From: Chlamydiota bacterium
GTDB lineage: Bacteria > Chlamydiota > Chlamydiia > Chlamydiales > Rhabdochlamydiaceae
Assembly (NCBI GenBank): GCA_003228815.1
Contig: QIGB01000020.1
Coordinates: 1-37,380 of the forward strand
Direction of reading: 5' to 3'
Length of the DNA: 37,380 nt
Shown: positions 9,026-16,786 of the stretch, one piece after another
How the letters are laid out: each line of letters opens with the position of its first letter
How positions within the stretch are numbered: the first letter of the stretch is position 1
Notes under the pieces: model-generated
What the model saw: the letters and a program-made list of their open reading frames with translations, nothing else
Databases searched by the model: none
Told to the model about the DNA's origin: nothing
Translations under genes and position numbers: made by a program

Positions 9026-9400
9026 TTAGAGTCTGTCTGCGAATTCATTTCACCAGGATTGGAAACAATCTTTTTCCCTTGGAAGCCTTTCTTTAACCTA
9101 CACGAGCTTATCAAAGCTCGCTCCGGTTTCCAGAAAATCTTCCAAGGAAAAAATCTTTGTTCCCTCTGGTATAGTGAATTAAATCTAAAATGATATACCA
9201 GACTCGGCCATAAACTTGGAATTTCGGCGGAGAGATTTTGCGTCTCAGCAGCATTGCGGAGATCGCCGCAAACTTAGGGAAGTTTGCAAGATCGAGCAAT
9301 GTGCTGAGGCGAAAAAGATGCCTGAGGCGAAAAAGATGCGGATGGATTGTATCATTTTAGATTTAATTCACTATAAAAGCAATTCACAGACAGACTCTTA
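9026..9400. mobile_element. MITE-like non-coding element with terminal inverted repeats (outer)
   Basis: Imperfect inverted repeats of 22 bp bound this segment: the left arm is 9024-9045 and the right arm 9381-9402, matching at 20 of 22 positions with the core GAGTCTGTCTG. A TTA triplet sits just outside the core on both sides, which would fit a TA target duplication as made by IS630/Tc1-mariner transposases. There is no transposase gene. The left part, 9053-9169, is itself a long imperfect palindrome centred on a perfect 7-bp stem (CGAGCTT at 9103-9109 with AAGCTCG at 9114-9120). A second element occupies the right part. It sits directly against the displaced tal tail. Confidence 0.7.
9170..9375. 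mobile_element. Inner MITE-like element with perfect 26-bp inverted repeats
   Basis: The arms at 9170-9195 and 9350-9375 are perfect inverted repeats of 26 bp beginning TATAGTGAATTAAATC. The interior continues the fold-back: the stretch around 9235-9260 pairs imperfectly with 9296-9325, and GCGG/CCGC and AAACTT/AAGTTT stems lie at the centre. An 18-bp unit (CTGAGGCGAAAAAGATGC) is repeated in tandem at 9304-9321 and 9322-9339. There is no transposase. The element appears to be inserted in, or fused to, the outer one. The TA ends and AT-rich arms suggest mobilisation by an IS630-type transposase elsewhere in the genome. Confidence 0.75.
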
Positions 9401-9453
9401 GAAGAGCCGCGTCAAAGGCCATTTTTCATTTAGAATAGTTCCGGCAATAATCT

Positions 9454-10641
9454 CTACCAATCACTCAGCTTTTTAATCAAATCTCTCCACGAAATGGCTT
9501 CGATACCTTCTGATAGAATTTGAGGATGTGATATTTGACATACAACATATCCTTGAGTTGCTGTGGGATATTCACTTAAAAACAGCTCAAGATGTTTGGC
9601 ATCTCTGTAAGAAGGGGTATTAGTCCATTTAACTTCAATGGGAAGCAAAGCTTCATTACGACGAAGTACCCAATCAATTTCAGGCCCTGAGGAGTCTCTC
9701 CAGAAATGCACAGTAGTCTTTATTTCTTGTAGGCGTGACCAGCGGATCAGTTCTAGTCCGACAAATTGTTCAAAAAGGCTGCCTAAATACTTTTGAGGCA
9801 AGGTTGGTTGTTCTTTAGCAGCAAGACGGCGTAACCCCAGGTCGAATAGCAGGTATTTCGGAGACTTGGTTAGTTTCTTGCGGGATTTGCTTGTGGAATA
9901 AGGTTCAACACGTTCAGCAATCAAGCAATCCTCTAAAATCTGATAGTAGGCAGCTATCGTTGTTCTTGCAACACCTACATCCTGGGAGATCTTGTCAAAG
10001 TTGACGATATTGCCCGCTTCAATAGCAGCGAGTCGAAGAAAATTTTCGAAAGCCCCAATATCACGCACAAGAGCCTCAGCTCTAACCTCATCTTCAAGAT
10101 ATAAATCCACGTAGGAATCGAGCTCTTCTTCACGAATGCTAAAATCGGGCTCAAGGTGGATAGCTGGAAGAGAACCATATAGTAAAAAGTCTTCAACAGA
10201 GGGATATGGACCTGCCAGCTCTCCTAATGTGAGGGGATCAAGGTGCAGTTGGATGATACGTCCGGGAAGGAGATTAATGTTTTTATTATGTCGCAACTTG
10301 CGTGCGGAAGATCCTGTCAGGATAAACTGTCCGAGGCCTTTATCAATTAGGTATTGGACCCCATCCATTAAAGCAGGCACTTTCTGAACTTCATCAATAA
10401 TCACAAGAGGAGGGGGGCCATTAGAGCTCTTCAGAGCTTGAACCTCCCGAATGAGTTGATCAGGATCTGCCTCATATTGGCGTCGAATCTTTGAGATCAA
10501 TAGGGTAATTTCAAGATTTGCTTTATACTGATTGATTAGAGTTGTCTTACCGGTTTGGCGAGGGCCGAGTAATAAAACACTTTTGCCTCTCTTCAAGATT
10601 CGAGATAGCTTTTTTTCTAGAGTTCTTTGGACTAGATACAT
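9454..10641 (-). CDS. AAA_14 ATPase with DUF4143 C-terminal domain
   Basis: This 395-residue protein belongs to the widespread AAA_14/DUF4143 family of predicted P-loop ATPases, common in mobile and accessory DNA and without a settled function. Walker A is GPRQTGKT (about residues 26-33), Walker B is PLVIIDEVQ (about 78-86), and FILTGSSARKL is the usual sensor region. A winged-helix-like middle part includes ISQDVGVARTTIAAYYQILED. The DUF4143 end has GPEIDWV followed by LLPIEVKW, an arrangement of Asp then Glu-x-Lys that resembles a PD-(D/E)xK nuclease core; this is my inference from spacing. The gene runs in the same direction as tal and lies 133 bp beyond its stop, between the intact tal tail and the displaced tail copy. 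It appears complete. A 25-bp palindrome lies upstream of its start. It is presumably cargo of the insertion. Confidence 0.9.
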   Translation of the reverse strand: MYLVQRTLEKKLSRILKRGKSVLLLGPRQTGKTTLINQYKANLEITLLISKIRRQYEADPDQLIREVQALKSSNGPPPLVIIDEVQKVPALMDGVQYLIDKGLGQFILTGSSARKLRHNKNINLLPGRIIQLHLDPLTLGELAGPYPSVEDFLLYGSLPAIHLEPDFSIREEELDSYVDLYLEDEVRAEALVRDIGAFENFLRLAAIEAGNIVNFDKISQDVGVARTTIAAYYQILEDCLIAERVEPYSTSKSRKKLTKSPKYLLFDLGLRRLAAKEQPTLPQKYLGSLFEQFVGLELIRWSRLQEIKTTVHFWRDSSGPEIDWVLRRNEALLPIEVKWTNTPSYRDAKHLELFLSEYPTATQGYVVCQISHPQILSEGIEAISWRDLIKKLSDW

Positions 10642-10668
10642 ACAAAATCTTGAATATCGTTTCCTTGC

Positions 10669-10693
10669 ACTCGATTTTCCTGGAAATTCGAGT
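10669..10693. promoter_or_regulatory. 25-bp palindrome upstream of the AAA_14 gene (candidate operator)
   Basis: The 25 bp from ACTCGATTTT to TTCGAGT are symmetrical at 11 of 12 pairs around a central T. They lie 28-52 bp before the ATG of the AAA_14 gene at 10641, in the 133-bp gap to tal. An AT-rich TATATAAAT on the minus strand lies further upstream and could be a -10 region. The site could bind a dimeric repressor, form an mRNA leader hairpin, or be a recombination site of the insertion; sequence alone cannot decide. Confidence 0.45.
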
Positions 10694-10774
10694 TTAAAGC
10701 AACAAATTCTTTAAGTCTTTAATAGAGAGTAATTTATATAAAGTCAGAGAGTTTCAAAAAACTTTAGAATAAAG

Positions 10775-11728
10775 CTACATCATCTGCTCAAGGTGTTTCT
10801 CAAGCTTGACAATGTCTTTGGCGAAATTGCGGATCCCCTCATAGAGTTTCTCGGTGGCCATGGCATTATCACAGAGCATCCAGTGGAAGGTTTTTTCATC
10901 GATTTTAATTGGTTTTATATCCAACTCTTTAGCTTTTTCAGGATCGAGTTTGCGAGGAACTGCTCCTTCTGTGGTTTCGAGTTCTTTGAGAAGGGGAGGG
11001 GCAATTGTCAGAAGATCGCAGCCAGCTAGTTCGAGGATTTCGCCAGTATTACGAAATGATGCACCCATGATCTGGGTATTGATCCCCATTTTCTTGTAGT
11101 AGTTGAAAATTTCCGTGACAGAAAGAACGCCGGGATCTTCATGGGAAGGATACGACTCTTTCCCTTCTGCCTTTTTGAACCAATCGAAGATTCTGCCAAC
11201 GAAAGGGGAGATGAGAGTGGCCCCTGCATCAGCACACCCAATTGCTTGGGGCATTGAAAACATGAGGGTCATGTTGCAGTGAATCTCTTCTTTTTCTAGG
11301 ACCTCAGCGGCTTGAATTCCTTCCCAAGTAGAGGCGAGTTTGATCAGAATTCTTTCACGGCCAATCCCGGCAGATTCATAGAGATCGATGAGTGCGTGCG
11401 CTTTTTCAATGCTGCCCGAAACATCAAAGGAGAGGCGGGCATCGACCTCAGTAGAGACTCGCCCAGGAACGATTTTGAGGATTTCTAGCCCGAAGTTGAC
11501 AAAGACTTTGTCCAGAGCAAGTTTCAGTTTTTCCTCTTTGCTTCCTCCTTTGCGGCTATATTCAATCGCGTCTTTGATCAGGAATTGGTACTCGGGCAAC
11601 GAAGAGGCTTTGAAAATGAGTGAGGGGTTGGTGGTAGCGTCGGTTGGTGTAAACTTCTTAATCTCTTCGATTTCACCGGTGTCGGCGACGATGGTTGTGA
11701 GTTTTTGTAGCTCTTCTAATTTGCCCAT
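10775..11728 (-). CDS. tal: Transaldolase
   Basis: Transaldolase moves a dihydroxyacetone unit between sedoheptulose 7-phosphate and glyceraldehyde 3-phosphate in the non-oxidative pentose phosphate pathway, in the cytosol. The protein is 317 aa, the same length as E. coli TalB. The Schiff-base lysine is K130 in [12 protein letters not shown]. Other family motifs are DATTNPSL near residue 30, [11 protein letters not shown] near 92, and [11 protein letters not shown] in the second half. A Shine-Dalgarno GGAG lies 5 nt before the ATG. It is the last of five co-directional genes, downstream of a lipoprotein gene (18-bp gap). Its last 45 codons are repeated beyond the AAA_14 gene. If the insertion replaced the tail, the C-terminus now in use came with the inserted DNA. 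Confidence 0.97.
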   Translation of the reverse strand: MGKLEELQKLTTIVADTGEIEEIKKFTPTDATTNPSLIFKASSLPEYQFLIKDAIEYSRKGGSKEEKLKLALDKVFVNFGLEILKIVPGRVSTEVDARLSFDVSGSIEKAHALIDLYESAGIGRERILIKLASTWEGIQAAEVLEKEEIHCNMTLMFSMPQAIGCADAGATLISPFVGRIFDWFKKAEGKESYPSHEDPGVLSVTEIFNYYKKMGINTQIMGASFRNTGEILELAGCDLLTIAPPLLKELETTEGAVPRKLDPEKAKELDIKPIKIDEKTFHWMLCDNAMATEKLYEGIRNFAKDIVKLEKHLEQMM

Positions 11729-11746
11729 AAGATCTCCATGTAGGAT

Positions 11747-12277
11747 TCAATATAGCCGGATTCGGTTAAAAGCGGAAGGAGCTTTCTGATTCGATCGCTG
11801 AAAAATCTTTTGAAAATGGCTCGGATCGATGATTTCGCGATATCCAATGAGTTCGAGAGTTATGGGATTGCCCTCTTTTAAAACAGAAATCAGTTCAGTT
11901 TGCAAAACGTCAGAGAGGCGAATTCTTTGCTCGCCGAGGTGAAAATGCGCTAAAAAAGTTTTTCCCCCATGGGTTGTATAGATTTTTACTTCTGTTTTTT
12001 GCGGGTCTTCATGAGAAGGTAAGAGAGGTTGAGAATGGACCTGCAGATAGGTCGCAAGCTGGCCATCGGCCTCGATCATTTCCACATCGATCCCTTGGAC
12101 GGGATCTTTTGAGCGATAGAGAACACGCGTGGCATTCGCAGTTTTTTCATTGATATGGTGATATTGCCACTGGCTATGGCGCTGGCAGCTCGTCGTTAGG
12201 AGTGTGAGTAGGAGCACTAAAATCATTGATTTTTTTGGATGGGAGTGGTGATTGTGGGGGTGGGTTGTAGCCGCCAT
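11747..12277 (-). CDS. Putative lipoprotein, 176 aa
   Basis: I do not recognise a family. The frame is open further upstream (to 12454), but the ATG at 12277 is chosen because AAGGAG stands 5 nt before it and the upstream part only overlaps the previous gene in another frame. The N-terminus has a 17-residue His/Lys-rich stretch, then a hydrophobic run MILVLLLTLLTTSC, which is a good lipobox with the lipidated Cys at residue 31. An internal ATG at 12226 would give a more compact signal peptide but lacks a ribosome site. The mature part is hydrophilic, with beta-rich segments such as VKIYTTHGGKTFLAHFHLGEQRIRL, and ends RSNQKAPSAFNRIRLY. It overlaps the preceding small gene by about 104 bp and lies 18 bp before tal. 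It is probably an outer- or inner-membrane lipoprotein facing the periplasm. Confidence 0.7.
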   Translation of the reverse strand: MAATTHPHNHHSHPKKSMILVLLLTLLTTSCQRHSQWQYHHINEKTANATRVLYRSKDPVQGIDVEMIEADGQLATYLQVHSQPLLPSHEDPQKTEVKIYTTHGGKTFLAHFHLGEQRIRLSDVLQTELISVLKEGNPITLELIGYREIIDPSHFQKIFQRSNQKAPSAFNRIRLY

Positions 12278-12539
12278 GACGCTCCTTATTTTTACTGTGA
12301 TTCTGCCCGACGAGGAAGAGGGTCGCAATCCCAACGGCTGTCGTTCCAAGGGCGATGGCCCAGTGCTTGTTGCGCTCACGTCTGATTGCTTTGAGCCAAT
12401 CTTGGTTTTCCTCTCCAACAAATTTCCCGCGATTGAAGAGTTCATCATCTTCATCCGTGTAATAAATTTCTTCGTGGGCAGAAAGACAGTTGACCGTTAA
12501 AAAACTGCAGAGAGTTAGAATAGATATTATTTTTTTCAT
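12174..12539 (-). CDS. Small exported or membrane protein, 121 aa
   Basis: No family is recognised. The N-terminus MKKIISILTLCSFLTVNCLSAHE is a typical signal peptide, probably cleaved after LSA. It is followed by an acidic stretch (YYTDEDDELFNRG), a basic stretch and one hydrophobic segment, WAIALGTTAVGIATLFLVG, near residues 60-78. The C-terminus is rich in Pro, Ser and Asn. With signal peptide and one later membrane segment it would be anchored in the inner membrane. The start overlaps the stop of the 195-aa gene (ATGA), which indicates coupled translation. Its layout (signal peptide, short polar stretch, single hydrophobic segment, polar tail) is like that of the 90-aa protein two genes upstream, and the two may be distant relatives. 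Confidence 0.7.
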   Translation of the reverse strand: MKKIISILTLCSFLTVNCLSAHEEIYYTDEDDELFNRGKFVGEENQDWLKAIRRERNKHWAIALGTTAVGIATLFLVGQNHSKNKERHGGYNPPPQSPLPSKKINDFSAPTHTPNDELPAP

Positions 12540-13123
12540 AAAGCTCCCATGTAAAGTTGCCAGACAAGTCCGAGCCGTTTTAGCTCGAGAACCTTCTCTT
12601 CAAAAGAAGTGGATTCTATCCCGTTTTTCTTTTTTTGCCAAGCCTCCCTTAGGGGCTTTGCATCTTTTCCTGCTAAAGCAAAGAGATCTTCGCAGATCGA
12701 CATCGATCGAAAAGATGTTTCGATTTTTGATGCATGCTTGCCAAAATCTTTTTTAAGGGTGCCAGCTGTCAAAATGAAGATATCGTCGTCCTTTTGCAAA
12801 ATGGCTTGCAGTAGGCGGACTAGCCCAAACTGGGTTTGGGTCTCAATTTCGACGAGGTGAGCGTTACCACTTTGTGTCTCGATGGTTCCAAGCTGCCGCC
12901 ACTTTTGCTTTTTGGCCTGGCAATTCTTTTGCACAATGGCCAGATATTCTTTCATGGGGATGTTTACTGTTTCATGAGTGAGGTTCAGCGAAGGACAAAA
13001 ACCCGATTTGCTTTTGTCGACAAATCCAACGAGGGCTCTTTTTGCAGGGGTTTTAGGATCGGCAATTTCAAAGCCATCTGGAGGGGTAAAGAGGCAATGC
13101 AATGCCAAAAAAATTGTGAGCAT
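12536..13123 (-). CDS. Putative exported protein, 195 aa
   Basis: No family is recognised. The frame extends to a TTG at 13129, but the ATG at 13123 gives MLTIFLALHCLFTPPDGFE, a short hydrophobic N-terminus that looks like a signal peptide; no Shine-Dalgarno sequence is evident for either start. The rest alternates short strands and helices, with LGTIETQSGNAHLVEIETQTQFGLVRLLQAILQKDDDIFILTAG in the middle. The pattern of a question-like ligand-free beta sheet followed by KIETSFRSMSI recalls the PsbP/DcrB type of small periplasmic protein, where FxxSFRxL is common; this is only a resemblance. It lies between two small exported proteins and is translationally coupled to the next one. The whole set of small exported proteins is probably one transcript running into tal. 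Confidence 0.65.
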   Translation of the reverse strand: MLTIFLALHCLFTPPDGFEIADPKTPAKRALVGFVDKSKSGFCPSLNLTHETVNIPMKEYLAIVQKNCQAKKQKWRQLGTIETQSGNAHLVEIETQTQFGLVRLLQAILQKDDDIFILTAGTLKKDFGKHASKIETSFRSMSICEDLFALAGKDAKPLREAWQKKKNGIESTSFEEKVLELKRLGLVWQLYMGAL

Positions 13124-13135
13124 ACTCAAAGTATA

Positions 13136-13408
13136 CTATTTAGATGAATTAGTGGAAGTGGTGGATTTCGACTCTTGGTGGGAATTGTGAATCAGTCCTG
13201 TTAAGAGAGCAATCCCAACGAAAAGACCGACTCCCCAGCCGAGCATCGAGGAGCTGACGGCATTGAAGATCCCATCTTCGCAACCATGCCCTGTCCGGTG
13301 GAGCTCGTTCATTTCATCGACGGCAGCTTCTAAGCATTCGCTGTGGTCCCCACGCACGGTGGTGGTAAGCATTAGGATTGGGAGAATAATTCGAATGATT
13401 CGCTTCAT
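13136..13408 (-). CDS. Small exported protein with one membrane segment, 90 aa
   Basis: No family is recognised. The open frame reaches 13528, but the first 40 codons lack a signal or ribosome site and would overlap the promoter region of the divergent V-ATPase operon. From the ATG at 13408 the protein begins MKRIIRIILPILMLTTTVRGDHS, a clear signal peptide. The mature part has two cysteines (SECLEAAV and GHGCEDG), then a hydrophobic segment MLGWGVGLFVGIALLTGLI, and a Ser/Thr/Asn-rich tail. It is the first gene of the tal-direction operon. The 194-bp gap to the V-ATPase E gene must hold promoters for both directions; I find no convincing consensus pair there. Confidence 0.6.
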   Translation of the reverse strand: MKRIIRIILPILMLTTTVRGDHSECLEAAVDEMNELHRTGHGCEDGIFNAVSSSMLGWGVGLFVGIALLTGLIHNSHQESKSTTSTNSSK

Positions 13409-13602
13409 AATCTTAGCTATCGCTGATTTTTGGGTTTCTTGCAAAGTAATTATTTTAAACACCCCAGAAATGAGAGGCATTTCCGGTTTTAGGCGCAAAT
13501 ATTGCAAAACCGGTTTGATTGTTGGCAAGGATCAAAATGTTAGCCTTGAAAAATATCTCTCTTTCCTTCATAAATGGACCGGAACTTACATGTGGGCGGT
13601 CT

Positions 13603-14238
13603 ATGGAACAAGCTGTTGATACAGGAAGAGATAAAGTCAAACAGATCTGCGAGGTTCTTCGCAAAGAAACTTTGGAGCCTGCGATCGAAGAGGCGAAAGG
13701 CATTCTCGATGATGCGCATAAAAAAGGGCAGCAAATCATTGCTGAAGCCAAAGAAAAAGCAGTTAAAATGATTTCTGATGCGGAAAAGAAAATTGAGAAG
13801 GAGCAGAAAATCTTCAAGGCTTCTCTCAATCAGGGAGCGCGCCAATCGATCGAATGGCTCAAGCAGGAAATCGAAGAGCGTCTTCTGAATCAAAATCTCG
13901 CAGGGTTGATTGCTAAATCCACTGTCTCACCTCAAGTTTTGGCGAATATGATTTCTGCTGTGGTTGAGGCAGTAAAAGATGAAGGGCTTGAAACCGATCT
14001 CAGCGCAATCATCCCGGGTGTTGTAGAGCCGCGGGAGGTTAATGAACTTTTGGGAAAAGAGGTTTTAGAGCGTCTGAAAGAAAAAAGTGTGATTGTGGGC
14101 CCGAAAAAGGGAGGAATTGAAGTCAAACTCCATAAAGAAAATGTGACGATCGATATTTCTGATAGCGCCCTCCTTGAGCTGATGACTCGTTATATTCGAG
14201 CGGATTTTCATCAGTACTTTTTTGCTGAAAAAGAGTGA
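13603..14238 (+). CDS. atpE: V-type ATP synthase subunit E
   Basis: Subunit E is part of the peripheral stalk that holds the catalytic head of the V/A-type ATPase against rotation. The protein from the ATG at 13603 (MEQAVDTGRDKVKQI) is 211 aa, close to the usual size. The frame is open to 13519, but the extra 28 residues do not look like subunit E. The first 110 residues are a long charged helix with the repeated Ala/Lys/Glu pattern of stalk subunits (EAKGILDDAHKKGQQIIAEAKEKA). The C-terminal part is a mixed globular domain with GGIEVKLHKENVTIDIS. It is the first gene of the operon E, DUF2764, A, B, D, I, K. The next start lies 4 bp after its stop. Confidence 0.88.
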   Translation: MEQAVDTGRDKVKQICEVLRKETLEPAIEEAKGILDDAHKKGQQIIAEAKEKAVKMISDAEKKIEKEQKIFKASLNQGARQSIEWLKQEIEERLLNQNLAGLIAKSTVSPQVLANMISAVVEAVKDEGLETDLSAIIPGVVEPREVNELLGKEVLERLKEKSVIVGPKKGGIEVKLHKENVTIDISDSALLELMTRYIRADFHQYFFAEKE

Positions 14239-14242
14239 AAGA

Positions 14243-15019
14243 ATGAATAACTACTATTTTGTTGCCCCTTCCTTACCCTCCCTTGTGCTCGGAGAAACCC
14301 CAGAGATCACTTTTGGGCAATTGATCAACTTGCTCAATCTTAACTTGAATAAAGGAGATCTCAAGATGGTCTCGGTTTTGCGTCTTCTCGTCGATTTGGA
14401 AAATATCCGTGCGCTGTATTCTGATGAGCCGCTTGATTCGCGTGGGAACTTGAGTGAAAAAGAGCTCGATGAGGCCCTTCTTGTGCAGGCCGATCTTCCC
14501 GAGTATGTTTTCGAGTTTTTGGGAAAGTTTGAGGACAATAAGGAAAAAGTGCGTCATTTTTTTGGCCTTCTCTCGCGCTACTATGCGGAAGAGATCGAAA
14601 GGCAAAAGGGCTTTTTGAAAGATCTTTTGATTTTTCAACGTGAAGTTCGCTTGGTTCTAGTGGCCCTTCGTGCAAAAAAAATGAAACGAGGTATTCTCCA
14701 AGAACTCCAATTTGAAGACTTTACCGATCCCTTTGTTGCCCATATTCTCGCGCAGAAAGATATGGAGGAGTATGAACCGCCCATGGAGTACCAAGATCTC
14801 AAACAAGACCTACTCGCATGTGGCGACGATCCTTGGGAACAATACAAAACTGTCATCAGTTATGCCTTCAACCACATCGAAGAGATGACCGGATATCCTC
14901 TTTTTTCCATCGATTGGATTCTCGGGTATGTGGCTAGGCTGATGCTGATAGAGAAATGGAATGAACTCGATGAGGAAAAGGGAGAAGAATTTGTCCACAA
15001 GTTTAAAACAGGAACATAA
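14243..15019 (+). CDS. DUF2764 family protein of the V-ATPase operon (C-subunit-like)
   Basis: This 258-aa protein begins MNNYYFVAPSLPSLVLGE, matching the DUF2764 family, in which a YYF/YYYLVASLP start is typical. Members are found in V-ATPase operons of Chlamydiae, spirochaetes and Bacteroidetes between E and A, where other organisms have subunit C. By position and helical content it probably acts as the central-stalk adaptor that connects the rotor to the membrane ring, but I know of no direct proof. The start at 14243 is preferred over 14222 because a GAG-containing ribosome site precedes it and the N-terminal motif follows directly. Its stop is 6 bp before the A gene. No membrane segment is present. 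Confidence 0.8.
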   Translation: MNNYYFVAPSLPSLVLGETPEITFGQLINLLNLNLNKGDLKMVSVLRLLVDLENIRALYSDEPLDSRGNLSEKELDEALLVQADLPEYVFEFLGKFEDNKEKVRHFFGLLSRYYAEEIERQKGFLKDLLIFQREVRLVLVALRAKKMKRGILQELQFEDFTDPFVAHILAQKDMEEYEPPMEYQDLKQDLLACGDDPWEQYKTVISYAFNHIEEMTGYPLFSIDWILGYVARLMLIEKWNELDEEKGEEFVHKFKTGT

Positions 15020-15025
15020 GAATTT

Positions 15026-16786
15026 ATGAAGACACTTGCTACTGGAAAAATCGTCAAAGCCTTTGGAAATCTCCTTCATGTTGCTTTTGAAGGGAATATC
15101 TGTCAGGGTGAGATTGCCATGATTGATTTGGAAGGGATTTCTCTCAAGGCTGAGGTGATTGAGATCATTGGTACGGAAGCCAAGCTGCAAGTGTTTGAAG
15201 ATACTCGAGGAGTCAAGCTTGGAACCTATGTGGAATTTTCGAATTTCCTTTTGGATGCAGAACTGGGGCCCGGCCTTCTCACTTCGATTTTTGATGGATT
15301 GCAAAACCCACTCGAGCATGTCGCCAATGCAAGCGGTCTTTTTCTTACACGTGGCACCTATTTACCAGCACTCGATTACAAGAAACATTGGGACTACCAT
15401 CCCACTTGCCAAGTGGGCGATGTTTTGCGTCGTGGCGAAGAGCTCGGCTATACCTTGGAAGGGCGGTTCCACCACTCGATCATGGTTCCATTTACCCATA
15501 TGGGAAAATACAAAATCACCTGGGTGGTGAAAGCCGGTTCTTATCCCATCGACACGGTTGTAGCAAAGGCCGAAGACAAAAATGGCAATGAAATCTCTTT
15601 CTCAATGGTCCAAAAATGGCCTGTGAAAAATGCCCTTTTCGCTGGGGAGAAGGTGCGTGTGAAAGAGATGATGGATACGGGTCTGCGCATTCTAGACACT
15701 CAGTTCCCCGTTGTGAAAGGTGGTTCTTTTTGCGCACCAGGGCCTTTTGGCGCTGGCAAAACCGTTTTGCAGCACCACCTCTCCAAGTATTCTTCTGTCG
15801 ATATCGTTATTGTGTGTGCCTGTGGAGAAAGGGCAGGGGAAGTGGTTGAAGTGCTTCGCACTTTCCCCCATTTAGATGATCCTCATACCAACGAACCCTT
15901 GATGAACCGGACGGTCATCATTTGCAATACCTCATCGATGCCCGTTTCTTCTCGAGAAGCTTCCATTTACATGGGAGCGACAATTGCCGAATACTATCGC
16001 CAGATGGGTCTCGATGTCCTTCTTCTCGCGGACTCTACTTCGAGGTGGGCTCAAGCTTTGCGAGAGATGTCGGGACGACTGGAAGAAATTCCGGGTGAAG
16101 AAGCCTTTCCCGCCTACCTCTCCTCACGGATTGCAGCATTTTATGAGCGCTCCGGAGTGGTCAAATTGCCAAATGGAAAAACGGGTTCTCTCACCATTGG
16201 GGGAACCGTTTCGCCAGCAGGCGGAAACTTTGAAGAACCAGTCACCCAGTCGACCCTTGCTGTTGTGGGTGCTTTTCATGGTCTTTCCAGGAGCCGTTCG
16301 GATGCCCGTCGCTTTCCTTCGATTGATCCGCTCATTTCTTGGAGTAAGTACACGGAAAGAGTTGGAGCCCAACTTGAAAAGAAATTGAAAGGCTGGGGGC
16401 GCTTGGTACGCTTAGGAGAAAAGATTTTGCGTGAAGGCGATGATATCGGCAAGCGGATGGAAGTGGTCGGCGAAGAGGGGATCTCGATCCACGACATGGT
16501 GATCTTCCTGATGGCCGAGCTTTATGACTTTGCCTACCTGCAACAAAATGCTTTTGACGAAGAAGATTGCTATTGTCCTTTGAAACGGCAAGTTCCTCTT
16601 TTCGAATTGATCGGAAAGATTTTTGAAAATGATTTTGCCTTTGAAGACCATGATAGGGCACGCTCTTTTTTCCTCGCCTTGCAAAATGAGATCAAAAATA
16701 TGAATTTTATGCCTTTTGAGTCTGAACAGTATCATCAGGCCTATGGCAAAATTGAACAACAAATCAACAAACAAGCGGTAAAATGA
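15026..16786 (+). CDS. atpA: V-type ATP synthase subunit A (catalytic)
   Basis: This is the catalytic subunit of the A3B3 head, binding and hydrolysing or making ATP at the cytoplasmic side. The protein is 586 aa, the normal length. Walker A is [13 protein letters not shown] near residue 238, matching the V-type form GxFGxGKT, and [12 protein letters not shown] follows with the catalytic acid region. The non-homologous insert typical of A subunits lies between residues 110 and 200 and contains [16 protein letters not shown]. Later motifs are [27 protein letters not shown] and the [14 protein letters not shown] segment. The stop overlaps the start of the B gene (ATGA at 16783-16786). In obligate intracellular chlamydiae this enzyme is thought to couple ATP to proton or sodium gradients. 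Confidence 0.97.
   Translation: MKTLATGKIVKAFGNLLHVAFEGNICQGEIAMIDLEGISLKAEVIEIIGTEAKLQVFEDTRGVKLGTYVEFSNFLLDAELGPGLLTSIFDGLQNPLEHVANASGLFLTRGTYLPALDYKKHWDYHPTCQVGDVLRRGEELGYTLEGRFHHSIMVPFTHMGKYKITWVVKAGSYPIDTVVAKAEDKNGNEISFSMVQKWPVKNALFAGEKVRVKEMMDTGLRILDTQFPVVKGGSFCAPGPFGAGKTVLQHHLSKYSSVDIVIVCACGERAGEVVEVLRTFPHLDDPHTNEPLMNRTVIICNTSSMPVSSREASIYMGATIAEYYRQMGLDVLLLADSTSRWAQALREMSGRLEEIPGEEAFPAYLSSRIAAFYERSGVVKLPNGKTGSLTIGGTVSPAGGNFEEPVTQSTLAVVGAFHGLSRSRSDARRFPSIDPLISWSKYTERVGAQLEKKLKGWGRLVRLGEKILREGDDIGKRMEVVGEEGISIHDMVIFLMAELYDFAYLQQNAFDEEDCYCPLKRQVPLFELIGKIFENDFAFEDHDRARSFFLALQNEIKNMNFMPFESEQYHQAYGKIEQQINKQAVK

Noticed and set aside
9026-9400. Integron attC site or tRNA-like structure
   Set aside because: No conserved attC core sites or tRNA arms were found; the symmetrical ends fit a MITE better.
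9216-9401. 61-codon open frame inside the inner fold-back element
   Set aside because: It lies in inverted and tandem repeats, has no ribosome site, and its composition reflects the repeats.
11747-12454. Longest form (235 aa) of the lipoprotein frame
   Set aside because: The first 59 codons overlap the 121-aa gene in another frame and look non-coding; AAGGAG before 12277 and the lipobox support the shorter form.
12252-12500. Plus-strand open frames across the small exported-protein genes
   Set aside because: They are antisense shadows without ribosome sites; the minus-strand frames have signal peptides and coupling.
13519-13602. N-terminal extension of V-ATPase subunit E
   Set aside because: The 28 extra residues are unlike the family, and would overlap the upstream region of the divergent operon.
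13409-13602. Promoters in the gap between the exported-protein operon and the V-ATPase operon
   Set aside because: Several TTG-starting hexamers exist, but none has a good -10 at 16-18 bp, so no specific site is called.
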